Assembly (NCBI GenBank): GCA_037127315.1 | Contig: JBBBDQ010000348.1 | Span: 488,501-552,500, forward strand | Reading direction: 5' to 3' | Length of the DNA: 64,000 nucleotides | Origin: Ascarosepion bandense | Lineage: Eukaryota > Mollusca > Cephalopoda > Sepiida > Sepiidae | Shown: positions 53,285 to 62,609 of the stretch, piece after piece | Layout: each line of letters begins with the position of its first letter | Numbering within the stretch: position 1 is the stretch's first letter | Notes under the pieces: model-generated | Database searches by the model: none | Told to the model about the DNA's origin: nothing | The model's input: the letters and a program-made list of their open reading frames with translations, nothing else | Position numbers and translations under genes: made by a program

Positions 53285-53965
53285 AAAGCTAATTTGTAAA
53301 ATGTAAAATGCCAAATACAGTTAAGGGATTCTAGAATCAAGCAAGTACAAAAATTTAAATACCTAGGAAGTGTTCTAATAGGAGATGGAAAGTGCAATAT
53401 AGAGATCCAAAGGTGAATTGGCATGGTGAAGGACGCGTTCCAGAAACTGAGTAAAATACTAAGACACAGGAAAATTTCACTAGAAACAAAGAAAAGAGTG
53501 CTAGATTGCTATGCAATGTAAGTTCTTCAATACGGCAGTAAATGCTGGACAATATCATTGAAAATGAGGAAAAAACTTGAGGCGGTGGAAATGTGGTTCT
53601 ACAGAAGGATGCTGTGGATATCATAGACTGAGCATGTGAACAATGATGAGGTGTTGGAAAGAATGGCAACAAAAACAAAACTAATAGTGCGCATCAGGAA
53701 GAGACAACTGAAGTTCCTGGGACATGCAATGAGGAAAGAGGGCTTGGAGAACCTGATACTGACAGGCCAGATAGAAGACAAAAGAGACAGATGAAGGCAG
53801 TGAATAACATATTTGAAGAACATGATGAAGTCGATGATGGAACGGGGGTTGCGAGGTGTAACAGGAGAAAACATACTAAGAGCCACCAGGTATAAGGAAA
53901 CGTGGAAAGCCATGATACCCTACGTCCTGAAAGGACAGGGTACAAAGAAGAAGAAGATATCCCAT
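53285..53965 (+). pseudogene. RTE-type LINE C-terminal part and 3' end
   Basis: Collinear with the 21.1-kb copy: KFKYLGSVLIGDGK (about 53353), GGCATGGTGAAGGACGCGTT, YGSKCWT (about 53531), EMWFYRRMLWIS (about 53587), then KRQLKFLGHAMRKEGLENL (about 53697-53753) and VLKGQGT near 53925-53945. In-frame stops at about 53416 and 53624. End AAGAAGAAGA. Confidence 0.85.
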
Positions 53966-54544
53966 GTAGACCAAAAAACAGCAGCTATTGACTGAAAGAT
54001 TTACTTTAATGATAACAAATCTGAAGTAAATGGAAGATTGTCACTGTCATTTAAGTACTCGGTCATCATAATTATGTTCAACAAAACAAACACACAAGAT
54101 TCTCTTAACTGACTTTATATCATCTTTTTCTTTATGCAGACAAGTCATTGATTTTTGCCTCAACAAATACAAGAGTTCAAATTGAGATGGGAAGAAAATG
54201 AAGGAATTGTCTTATTTTGTCTGTCAGTGAATTTGGTCTTGTGTGGGATTGAAGTGGTCAACTGTAGTTTGAGCAAATAGCCAAGTGGATTAACAGACGG
54301 ATGCCTTATGAGTCGGACATTGATTTGTCGCCAAAGTTTTGGCAAGAAATGAAAGGAAAGACACACCTCTGTGGCTAGTGGCCATTTTTAGACTGTGCAT
54401 TCTCACCTAATCATTAGGACAGTTTGGCTGAAGAAATATTTGGCCTAAGTTCTGAAGAGGAATATTAGAGGAATCAAAAGTCTTCAGTAAAAGAGTTAGA
54501 AAAGACATATACATACACGCTCATACAAACATACATACAAACAT
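53966..54544. other. No recognised element
   Basis: Frames up to 68 codons without domain signal. 54240-54360 is slightly GC-richer. Confidence 0.35.
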
Positions 54545-54576
54545 ATATATACATATATATATGTGTGTGTATATAT

Positions 54577-54615
<39 letters not shown>
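54545..54615. repeat. (TA)n microsatellite cluster
   Basis: TA tract of about 18 units at 54577-54614 plus imperfect TATG/TGTA upstream. Confidence 0.95.
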
Positions 54616-54617
<2 letters not shown>

Positions 54618-54836
54618 TTTATGCATAAAGTGAGACTTTACTTGGCAGTCATAGCATTCTGCTAAGGTTTACTCAGTCTAAGAAAGAAAAGGCATTATTT
54701 CTAAGTTTAGGTTATTTTGATTATCTTCAAATATTTTGTCATATCAAACAAAAAAAATGTATTGATTAATTTTAGTCTGTAACAGTTAAATGTCTATTAT
54801 GCATTATACAAAAATTATAGTCTTATCTAAAATTTT

Positions 54837-54869
<33 letters not shown>

Positions 54870-54984
54870 GCGGCATAAATTAATAAATATGCATATGTGG
54901 AGGATGTACATATGTATAGGTGTTAATAAAACAGTGCTCAATGTATGAATAGAGCTGTATATTATATATATCTATTAAAACCCA
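54616..54984. other. AT-rich; (CA)n and repeat E start
   Basis: (CA)n at 54838-54861. ACAGTGCTCAATGTATGAAT AGAGCTGTA (54931) is shared with 61716-61760 and, in part, 61146. Confidence 0.45.
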
Positions 54985-55140
54985 CTATTCATGCATTTAC
55001 TTTTATAAAGAGTGCTCAATGCAAATCTGAGTTTAAAAAAGCAAGAATCTTTAAATCATTCTATGACCTCTGCCCTCAGTGCCTAAATGAAAAGCTGCAT
55101 ATTATAAGGTTCCCTAAAAATAATTAAATGCTGCCGAATT
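54985..55140 (+). pseudogene. Possible Penelope-like GIY-YIG C-terminal remnant
   Basis: SEFKKARIFKSF and CPQCLNEKLHIIRFPKNN (up to the stop at 55125) resemble the CNLCLxEKxxIxxFP region after the GIY-YIG core of Penelope-like elements. Only ~40 residues, so tentative. Confidence 0.4.
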
Positions 55141-55670
55141 ATAGGGATGAATTAATGGTTTTATGTAAACATTGGAAATATTTTTCTCTAATATTTATTA
55201 AATTACAATTGTTTATTAAAAAACTTATGCTCTAATATTACTTTAAAATTATTTTACTAAAATAAAACTTATTTGGTTTTCCTAACTCTAATACACATTA
55301 GTATATCATAATTACTTAATTTTAACCTAAGCAATCCAGCCCCTTTACCTGATGGGGGTAATACAAAATCAAACTTTTAAAAAAATGAAAATCTAACCTG
55401 ATGTTAAAAATTATTGTCTACCCATTAAATAATGTATGGCCCCAGTATGTAACTTATCCATACAGAATTAAAAAGTGTCATGTCTTTGCATTATGCTACT
55501 ATGTACCTTTTCACAACTGAAATTTTCAACTCCATAGTTCAACCTAATTCTCACTTTTGATTGAGCAATATTGACACACCTGCAACTTCCTCCAACCACC
55601 ACTCCTTAATTTTCTAAATAACCATCAATTCATCTTATATTTCCTAAATGAATCGTTTTCACCATTTATT
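55141..55670. other. AT-rich stretch without recognised element
   Basis: May include the decayed 3' region of the preceding Penelope-like fragment and lead into the ribozyme-like motif; not demonstrable. Confidence 0.35.
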
Positions 55671-55675
55671 TTAAA

Positions 55676-55734
55676 ATATAACCTGAAGAAGAACAGTATT
55701 GTTCTGAAACATGAAAATTTTTATGTAATAATAT
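55676..55734 (+). ncRNA. Hammerhead-like ribozyme candidate (weak stem I)
   Basis: CTGAAGA 55683-55689; stem II 55690-55695/55700-55705, a perfect 6 bp with loop GTAT; GAAA 55706-55709; stem III 55710-55716/55719-55725, 7 bp including one G·U and with the expected C-G start; UA at 55726-55727; stem I pairs five of seven positions (mismatches at 1.1 and 1.3). Core complete. It lies about 550 bp downstream of a possible Penelope-like fragment, same strand. Confidence 0.5.
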
Positions 55735-55778
55735 AATGCTTTTATAAATCATTGTAATAACAAGATTACACTATATAT

Positions 55779-55815
55779 ACAGTACTGTGCAAAAGTATTA
55801 GGATAAGACCCGTTT
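55779..55815 (+). repeat. Tc1/mariner terminal-repeat-like sequence
   Basis: TATACAGTACTGTGCAAAAG TATTAGG has the look of a Tc1-group terminal inverted repeat, including the TA. No partner end or transposase is found nearby, so it is a solo end. Confidence 0.45.
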
Positions 55816-56177
55816 TATCTTTTATGAGGCATCAAAATAAAGTTTAAAATCACCCCTGTTCTAACACTTTTGTACACTACCACTTGTGTGCAAACTTGTG
55901 TTTCCTAAAAACTTCACTGAAATTCAAATACAGAGTGAAAAGCCAAGTAAATTGCTAATAAATATTGATTATTTAAAACTAGGTGTAAAAGAAATGTATT
56001 AAATGAAGTTATATTTCATTTTTTCTATTTTCTATTAAACATAACATGTTGAAAGTACTCTATTGAACATCTATGCAATATTTTGGATAAAAAAAATTGA
56101 TGAATCTAATGTTACTTCACAAGACCCACTTTGGGAACAAATACAAGCTGCTTGGCAGGAGATACCATTAAATACAT
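55816..56177. other. AT-rich stretch without recognised element
   Basis: Could be the interior of the Tc1-like element; no coding signal remains. Confidence 0.35.
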
Positions 56178-56390
56178 TTACCATTTAAATAGTTAAATAT
56201 AATCATTGCTTCTACTCTAATAGTTTCTTTTCTCACACTTCCTGCTTTAGGAACTCCCTTTCATTTACTTGCTTCTCTGATGGCTCCAATTTCCCAAAAT
56301 TTAAATGCAATGCAATGTCAATTGCCATCTTCTACCTTCTTGAATCCCATTCACCTTTATCCTTTCCTCAGTCTCAGTTTTTATAGATCA
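56178..56390 (+). mobile_element. LINE-A fragment
   Basis: FTIEIVK...NSFFSHTS block (about 56180-56250), then CTTGCTTCTCTGATGGCTCC and AATTTAAATGCAATGCAATG; the 3' terminus is missing after CCTTTCCTCAGTC. Confidence 0.7.
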
Positions 56391-56717
56391 TTTTAAATTT
56401 TAACATTTACGTCGACGTTTTCACAATATAATTGATATGACATGAAGATAGCAAAATTTTCAGGTGTTATTTATATTTATATGATAAATATACACTGAAT
56501 TTTAGCTTATAATAATATCCTGTTATAATATCTTGTTATAATATCCTATCATAGAAATACTTAGAATATCTTATATGGTGATGCCTGATTCAATTACACA
56601 ACCTTTGGATTTCCCTTTACATATTATACAACTTTTGGATCACATATCAGTTGTATCACTTATCAAATATTTTACAACCTTTGGATTTCTCTTCACATAT
56701 TATACAACTCTTGTATA
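56391..56717. other. AT-rich with a ~71-bp imperfect duplication
   Basis: ACAACCTTTGGATTTC...CACATATTATACAACT occurs at about 56599 and 56670; TGTTATAATATC occurs three times near 56518-56555. Confidence 0.55.
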
Positions 56718-56733
56718 TACATAGTTTGCTTTT

Positions 56734-56773
<40 letters not shown>

Positions 56774-56792
56774 AAAAGTAAACTACAGAGTC
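56718..56792. repeat. Inverted repeat around (TA)n
   Basis: CATAGTTTGCTTTTGACA and TGTCAAAAGTAAACTACAG face each other across about 16 TA units. The TA tract is thus the loop of a hairpin. Confidence 0.8.
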
Positions 56793-57057
56793 TTAAGGCA
56801 ATATTCATTAAAACACTTAAGCCATCAATTAATAGAATCAGCTATGAATACTGCATTAATGTTCTAAAATGTTTGTAAAAAGATAAGTTTTTTCATGCTT
56901 TAACACGTGCATGACAATGACATTACAACATATGAAAAAATTCCATTTTGACACCTTTCATTGCAATAAGTGAAAAAGATTATCCGTGAGTATGAACGGA
57001 TTTTATTAAAAAGAAGGACACATATTGTTTACAATTTATTTAATCTGACACATATAT

Positions 57058-57058
57058 T

Positions 57059-57118
<60 letters not shown>

Positions 57119-57293
57119 AATACAAGTAAATACATACATATATATTTATAATTAAGTAAACACACACACAACCACATACATATATATGTGCATAAAAAGG
57201 GTGCTTAAAAATTCTTGACAAACCAAGAAACCTACCCCACAAAATATGATGTTTGTTTATTTATTCAGATTTTGCCAAGTGAGTGGGGCTTAG

Positions 57294-57349
<56 letters not shown>

Positions 57350-57350
57350 A
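57058..57350. repeat. (TA)n-(GT)n compound microsatellites
   Basis: TA/GT at about 57058-57114 and again at 57295-57350. Confidence 0.95.
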
Positions 57351-57478
57351 TGTGTACATAAAAGTGGATAAATAAAGTGGTACTTTTCCCCCCAAAAGAA
57401 AAGAAATATTAAGAAAATAAGACCTGGAAAATAATATTATCCTTTTTAGTTAATATTCCTTGATCATAAAAACATATC

Positions 57479-57521
<43 letters not shown>

Positions 57522-58097
57522 GAAATTTAAATTCGTGTGTATGAAGAAGAAGAAAATTCATGTATATGAAGAAGAAGAAAATTTGTATGTATGAAAAAGA
57601 AAGAAATTCGTGCAAGGAACAAAGAAATTGTTTTCTGAAGATCTTGCTTCTTCTGTGTGGGTGGGAGGATTTGGAAGAAAATCTTCATCATAAATACACA
57701 CATAATAACTCGTACAATCTTTGTTGTTACTTACTGGTTCGGAGTTAGAAAAATGGAGATTGCAATATTTTCCATGAGACCTATTTACAAAGACATACTT
57801 TTATCTCTCGAAGTATTTTCTCGTGGGTGGCTGGAATTATCATGCAACCCTGTCACACCCACACAACTCGATATATACACATAAATAGATTAATTCATTT
57901 CATATATATTTATCAATACGCCTGTGTAAATATCTTTACAAATACAAACACACTAAGTCAGAAACATCCTTCATATATACATATCTATATCTATATACAT
58001 ATATATTTTTATAGACCAATATATAATCCATATATATGTATATATATATATATATATATATTCCTTTGGTGTATATGTGTATATGTAATTTATATTG
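57351..58097. other. AT-rich; (AAT)n and TATA-rich tracts
   Basis: (AAT)n at 57481-57520, imperfect GAAGAAGAAAATT triplication at 57545-57605, and TA-rich tracts at 57975-58060. No gene. Confidence 0.5.
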
Positions 58098-58372
58098 ATC
58101 AGACTCATTGTTATTACCATATTCACAACATTTCACCTGTTCTACATTCCAATCTTCTTCAGGTGACTGTAACTTTGAACTAATCCCTTTATTTTAGTTG
58201 TCTGTTCTTGTTCCATGAGCCATGCTACTTCAGGATGTCTTAGTTATCTCCATTTAACTCAACTCTATAAGTTTTTTGTTTACCACTGCTATCACTGTGC
58301 ATTGAACTCACAACCCTTTAGGTTAAGTCACTGCATCCAAGCAACACATTTACCCACTGGGCCATATGTCCT
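58098..58372 (-). mobile_element. SINE-B, diverged
   Basis: Minus sense: head GGCCCAGTGGGTAAATGTGT-like, B-box-like GAGTTCAATGCAC, body, and the 3' module with CTGAAGA (complement at 58154-58160) and GAAAT. The head ends at the (TA)n tract at 58378. Confidence 0.7.
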
Positions 58373-58377
58373 TGAGA

Positions 58378-58405
58378 ATATATATATATATATATATATA
58401 TATAT
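58378..58405. repeat. (TA)n microsatellite
   Basis: About 13 TA units between a SINE-B head and a SINE-A tail. Confidence 0.95.
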
Positions 58406-58427
58406 TTCTGAAATGAGGGATTATCAG

Positions 58428-58735
58428 TCAGTTAAGTGCCATATGTGACACATGCTTGGGCAATCATGACTTGAAAGAGAGATACGACTGACTGGACAGA
58501 AGATTTTCCTGAATTAAGTTGCCATTATTTTCTCCAGTAGACCGGTTGTCAACCAAGGCTATAGAACCTGATCTGTTCTGCTATCAAACTCATAGATGGA
58601 GGGAGAACAAATGGATTAATACCTTTCCAAAGAGTATTTGCACATAAGTGAATGCAAGGAATTCACCTGGAATTTGAACTCAGCTCTCTAATTTCTCATT
58701 CCAAACCAATATCCACTGCACCACAATGTACATCT
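58428..58735 (-). mobile_element. SINE-A, full-length
   Basis: All parts are present: A-box-like GGTGCAGTGG, B-box-like GAGTTCAAATTCC, body and 3' structure; hairpin stem with two mutations, loop CTTTCA in sense. Confidence 0.9.
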
Positions 58736-58889
58736 ATTATAATTATAATATAGTAAAACTATTATATTATAGTTATATTACAATTTTTATTTACAATATT
58801 TAGACAATATTTAGACTGTTGTCCTCATTTTTATTCATCTGTCAGAGTGTACAGTGATAAAATACAGTTTAATAGTCTGCCATAATTAT

Positions 58890-58970
58890 GGGCAAATGTG
58901 CTCATTATCAGAGATATAGTGCATTTAAATATAGAAGTCAAAACAAAAGTTAACACCAATCAACAATACT
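58890..58970 (+). repeat. Repeat D, single copy
   Basis: TGCTCATTATCAGAGATATA GTGCATTTAAATATAGAAGT matches the arms at 10628 and 49058. Confidence 0.45.
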
Positions 58971-59006
58971 GTGATATGCATGAACACATGGCTTGAAGTG
59001 TCCACT

Positions 59007-59009
<3 letters not shown>

Positions 59010-59095
<86 letters not shown>
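59010..59095. repeat. (CA)n-(TA)n microsatellite
   Basis: About 18 CA units followed by about 23 TA units, abutting a LINE-A terminus. Confidence 0.97.
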
Positions 59096-59096
<1 letters not shown>

Positions 59097-59375
59097 CATA
59101 TCGCCCCAAGCAAGGCATTTTACTGCCACTGTTGCAGGAGGTTACATAGGAGGAAAGTTATGACAAAGAGTGACAGGTTATAGGGTGTGTCAGGAATTGG
59201 GTAAGAGAAAGATAAGAATACTGATGAGAGTGGAGTGGAAGGAGAAAGGAGAATGAGACAGAGGATGCAGGTTAGTGAGATAGGAGACGACTATTAACTT
59301 TACATTTAGATTCTTGGAGACTATAGCTCTCTGGGAAGCAAGTAAATGGAAGGGAATTCCACAGATGGGAAGTGT
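59096..59375 (-). mobile_element. LINE-A 3' end
   Basis: The + strand starts with the terminus complement (ATATCGCCCCAAGCAAGGCA at 59098). The minus frame gives CGIPFHLLASQRAIVSKNLN near 59330. The (TA)n at its 3' end replaces the usual A-tail. Confidence 0.8.
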
Positions 59376-59632
59376 ATATATAAATATATATAAAGGAAAG
59401 TTCTGGAGATTAACAAAATGGATTAACAACTGACATGATTATTTTATTTGTTTGAAAAAAATGTTCTAACAAATATATGTATATATATATAAGTGGTGTC
59501 AGTGTGGTTGGCTGAATTTCTTTGTCTACATCTTGAGATTTTTTTGAAAGAGTCTACTGAGACATCATGACTAACATTTATTTATTATTTGAACAAAACT
59601 GCAACACAACATGAACTTTAGACAGTTTATCC
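59376..59632. other. No recognised element
   Basis: Short TA tracts at 59378-59392 and 59474-59492 only. Confidence 0.4.
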
Positions 59633-60092
59633 ACAATTCTGATCCCAATCAGTTGCACTCACTTTCTTACCCGCATAATGTGGCTTCCCTGTGTCTTGTC
59701 TACAAATACTTTCATGGCTTCTGCTTCAATAAACTTAGCTCACTGGTACTCCCTATATACTCGAATTTACTCGAACCACAAGATTAGCAATTAGGTCCCA
59801 CCCTTTTACAGTGAATCCAACAAAATGGAACTGCAACTGCCACTCTAGCAGCTTCTTTTCTTGTACTTCCCACCTGTGGAATTCCCTTCCATATGCTTGC
59901 TTCCCTGACAGCTGCAATCTCCAAGAATTTAAATGTAAGGTCAGTAGTCATCTCCTATCTGACTGACTTGCATACTTTCTCTCATGCTCATTTCTCATCC
60001 TTCTCTTACCCACTTCCTGACAACCCTTATAACCTGTCCCTCTTTCTCATCACTTTCCTTCTTTGTAACCCCCTGCACATCAGTGGTAGTAT
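59633..60092 (+). mobile_element. LINE-A 3' fragment
   Basis: From the ISPNLI...LQLHSLS block (GATCCCAATCAGTTGCACTC) through CLVYKYFHGFCFN-equivalent codons (about 59692) to CCCCTGCACATCAGTGGTAG. The CTTGCTTGGGGTGA terminus is lost. Confidence 0.75.
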
Positions 60093-60655
60093 ACCACACA
60101 TTTGAAAATAGTAAAAATATTATTGAAGTTAAAAAGACACACCTTTTGGTTCTTTTTAATCAGATTTTTTTTTCTGAATAACCTGCTACTGTAGTCTACA
60201 TTTAAAAGTGATAGCCTGTCTAGAAAGTAAATAGATGCCAAATGGCAACAATTGAAAGAAATAAAAAAAAGAGATGAAAAGTTTAAGGAGTGAGTGTAAA
60301 GTGGAGAAAAGAAAGTGATGATGAAAAAGACAAATAATCATGACACCTTACACGTACAAAAATCTGCATAGACTGGCACATGAGGGCACACTCATGAACA
60401 TGCACTATATATATATATGGAAAATATATACTATATATATACTATGGAAAATATATACTATATATATATACAATGGAAAAAAAAAACTTTCGGCAGTAAT
60501 AAGTGCATATAAGAAAGAAAAATTCAGGAGTATAAGCAGTCAATTGCTGATACTCCCTGGCTATTGAACAGACATACTCAGAATGCTATGCTAAAAGTAG
60601 CCTCAATCAACTAAATTACAGACCTTTAACATGTATTAATTCTTTCCCACTCTCC
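60093..60655. other. AT-rich; repeated TATACTATA words
   Basis: TATGGAAAATATATACTATA repeats around 60414-60475. Nothing else supported. Confidence 0.45.
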
Positions 60656-60656
<1 letters not shown>

Positions 60657-60708
<52 letters not shown>

Positions 60709-60709
60709 C

Positions 60710-60742
<33 letters not shown>
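60657..60742. repeat. (TA)n-(GT)n-(TA)n microsatellite
   Basis: TA, GT and TA blocks in series. Confidence 0.97.
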
Positions 60743-60743
<1 letters not shown>

Positions 60744-60937
60744 TGATTGTTTAATTAATTAGTTCCTGGTCATAATAAGATTAGACTAATGCATATTTTG
60801 TTATTAAAAAATTGTTCAATACAATTATATTGTAAAACTTTTGATTATTTTCTATTTGTAAATGAGTTATTACGAGTATTATTAGCATAACTTGTTTATA
60901 AATTATATATGTATATATATATATATCTATATATATA

Positions 60938-60985
60938 TATACTACCAGCCATAATTATTAAACCACCCAGTTTTTTTAAAAGAAA
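60938..60985 (+). repeat. Tc1/mariner terminal-repeat-like sequence
   Basis: TATACTACCAGCCATAATTA TTAAACCACCCAG is close to TATACACTACTGGCCATAAT at 63787; both resemble Tc1-group ends and follow TA. Confidence 0.45.
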
Positions 60986-61145
60986 TGATGTATTTCATAC
61001 TATTTTTCTAATTATTGCCAAGTGGATAGTTCTAAATGAAAATAGAATGCTACTTTTTTATTATTACTTTGCAATATATATATATATATATACAAATGAA
61101 TAAGATCAAAGAAAATAATTGCAACATTCAAAACATTAATTGACA

Positions 61146-61265
61146 GTGTTCAATATAAAAATAGAGCAATATTTATTATTAATCATTATTTTAGAACATA
61201 TGCAAACTACAAACTTATGTACAATTTTGTAGTAGTTTTTAGTTTGCACATGTTCTAAAGTAATA
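61146..61265. mobile_element. Repeat E element, ribozyme core deleted
   Basis: TTAGAACATATGCAAACTAC (61191) and GTAGTTTTTAGTTTGCACAT GTTCTAA (about 61232-61258) form an inverted repeat. The right side plus ACAATTTTGTA equals the stem III/stem I part of the motif at 15965-16025, but CTGATGA through GAAA is missing. A third partial copy lies at 61369-61409 on the minus strand. Confidence 0.6.
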
Positions 61266-61301
61266 ATATATATATATATGTATATATATATATTATTACA
61301 T

Positions 61302-61345
61302 TAGAATTTACTTGAACCACAAGATTTGCAACTATTTGCAACTAT
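61302..61345 (+). mobile_element. LINE-A sliver
   Basis: GAATTTACTTGAACCACAAG ATTTGCAACTA matches LINE-A at 59764-59793 and is bounded by (TA)n on both sides. How 40 bp of LINE coding sequence came to sit between TA tracts is unclear. Confidence 0.55.
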
Positions 61346-61409
61346 ATATATATATATATATATAAATATATTATTACTTTAGAACATGTGCAAAATAAAA
61401 ACTACTACA

Positions 61410-61461
61410 GAGCCTTTGTCCTGACGATCCGGTGAGTGAAACCGCGGTCGACTTTTGGCTC
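61410..61461 (+). ncRNA. Type I hammerhead ribozyme candidate
   Basis: Outer stem I GAGCC/GGCTC (61410-61414/61457-61461), internal loop TTT/TTTT, inner stem I GTC/GAC (61418-61420/61450-61452), CTGACGA 61421-61427, stem II region TCCGGTGAGT (61428-61437; only two or three pairs), GAAA 61438-61441, palindromic stem III CCGCGG (61442-61447), and TC (61448-61449) giving the preferred GTC cleavage triplet. Core bases are complete. An internal loop in stem I is what natural type I hammerheads use for loop contacts. Weak stem II is the main doubt. (TA)n begins 22 bp downstream. Confidence 0.6.
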
Positions 61462-61481
61462 ACTTTTAGATTTAGTTCGTA

Positions 61482-61502
61482 TATATATATATATATATAT
61501 AT
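61482..61502. repeat. (TA)n microsatellite
   Basis: About 10 TA units between the ribozyme candidate and repeat F. Confidence 0.95.
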
Positions 61503-61626
61503 ACTCTCTCGCCACAGATGGCAAATAAATAAAATTAGTAAACTTTTATGGACATGCATGTGTATGTCAAAATCTGCAGTTATCTTGAAAACTTTTAGAC
61601 AGATTGCGCATGTGGCTGAGCCATTT

Positions 61627-61630
<4 letters not shown>
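61503..61630 (+). repeat. Repeat F, copy 1
   Basis: Shared with 62273-62410: ACTCTCTCGCCACAGATG, TTTTATGGACATGCATGTGT, CTTGAAAACTTTTAGA, CATGTGGCTGAGCCATTTTA. (TA)n on both sides (61482-61502; 61631-61670). Class unknown. Confidence 0.75.
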
Positions 61631-61672
<42 letters not shown>

Positions 61673-61715
61673 GAATACAGAATGAAGAATTCTTTCCATG
61701 TCCAAAACATTAATT

Positions 61716-62055
61716 TAAAACAGTGCTCAATATATAATATACTATATAGAGCTGTGAATATTTATTATAAATTGTATTTTAGAATTTTAGAACATGTACA
61801 TAACTTCTCTATATATAATCGCTATGAGGGCGCAATTGTTTCAGCACTGGAGGAGCAGTGCTTTGTCAGGTGATGTGGAAGTTAGTGGAAATCCTTTTCC
61901 TTTATATTTATTTAGTATTTCGTATTTCCGCTAAATTCCCCATTGCCTGACGAAGCACTGCTACTCCAGTGCTGAAACAATTGCGCCCTCGTAGCAATTA
62001 TATATAGAGAAGTTATGCACATGTTCTAAAATACAATTTATAATAAATATATATA
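61716..62055. mobile_element. Repeat E inverted pair with hammerhead-like cores
   Basis: The left arm (about 61755-61873) and right arm (61945-62055) are inverted copies at roughly 92% by eye with a spacer of ~71 bp. Both carry the CTGACRA - 7-bp stem II - GAAAC segment and the GCACATGTTCTAAAATACAA tail. The left arm begins with ACAGTGCTCAATATATAATA. Confidence 0.8.
61942..61998 (+). ncRNA. Hammerhead-like motif (stem III lost)
   Basis: Stem I ATTGC/GCAAT (61942-61946/61994-61998), CTGACGA 61947-61953, perfect 7-bp stem II (61954-61960/61967-61973, loop CTACTC), GAAA 61974-61977, C61978 and G61991 in place for the first stem III pair, UA at 61992-61993. Between them stem III does not pair well. 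The left-arm copy reads CUGACAA, a core mutation. Confidence 0.4.
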
Positions 62056-62088
62056 TGTATTGTAACAGTTGTTACAATGGTTTATAAA

Positions 62089-62163
62089 TTCATAGTATCA
62101 CTACACAAAAACTTTTGCGTTTCAAAGCTGCTACGTGCACTTCTCATCGGGTGATAAGTTGAA
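62089..62163 (-). ncRNA. Type I hammerhead ribozyme candidate, U4 to C
   Basis: Minus strand: stem I UAUCAC/GUGAUA (62151-62156/62096-62101), internal loop of three bases on each side, outer UUCA/UGAA pairing (62160-62163/62089-62092); core CCGAUGA at 62144-62150 (CUGAUGA expected, one change); stem II 62124-62143 with AAG/CUU and UGC/GCA separated by one bulged G; GAAA 62120-62123; stem III 62104-62119, six pairs with a four-base loop; UA at 62102-62103. Every element is in register; the one core change probably lowers or abolishes activity in this copy. Confidence 0.65.
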
Positions 62164-62237
62164 ATGAAAATTAAATGGTGAAAACGGTTTATTCATGGTG
62201 ATATGATGTTTAAGTGAATGTGATCTTGGGTTAGGAT

Positions 62238-62240
<3 letters not shown>

Positions 62241-62271
<31 letters not shown>
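62241..62271. repeat. (TA)n microsatellite
   Basis: About 15 TA units preceding repeat F copy 2. Confidence 0.95.
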
Positions 62272-62272
<1 letters not shown>

Positions 62273-62275
<3 letters not shown>

Positions 62276-62410
62276 TCTCTCACCACAGATGAATAAAATT
62301 AGTAAAATAAAGAGATGTTCAAATTTTATGGACATGCATGTGTTTTCCAAAGTCTGCAGGTATCTTGAAAACTTTTAGAAAAATGGAACATGTGGCTGAG
62401 CCATTTTACA
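62273..62410 (+). repeat. Repeat F, copy 2
   Basis: Direct repeat of 61503-61630, with a ~15-bp insertion (AAATAAAGAGATGTTC) and continuing into sequence the first copy lacks. Confidence 0.75.
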
Positions 62411-62609
62411 AGAATGGTTGAGGGTCGAAAAACCACGTCTTTCTGAGAGTAGATGGCAAAGATGGCTTTACTTCATTTGACAAGGCCATATTGGCATGTA
62501 AAAGTTTATCCTTGAAGGGAGCAGTATGCTGATAGTTTGCTTTGATATTTGCACACAGTCGATCCCAATGTTCAAGTCAGTCTCTCTGTATATATATATA
62601 TATATATAT

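Noticed and set aside
56718..56792. microRNA precursor
   Set aside because: The hairpin arms are under 20 bp and the loop is a TA microsatellite.
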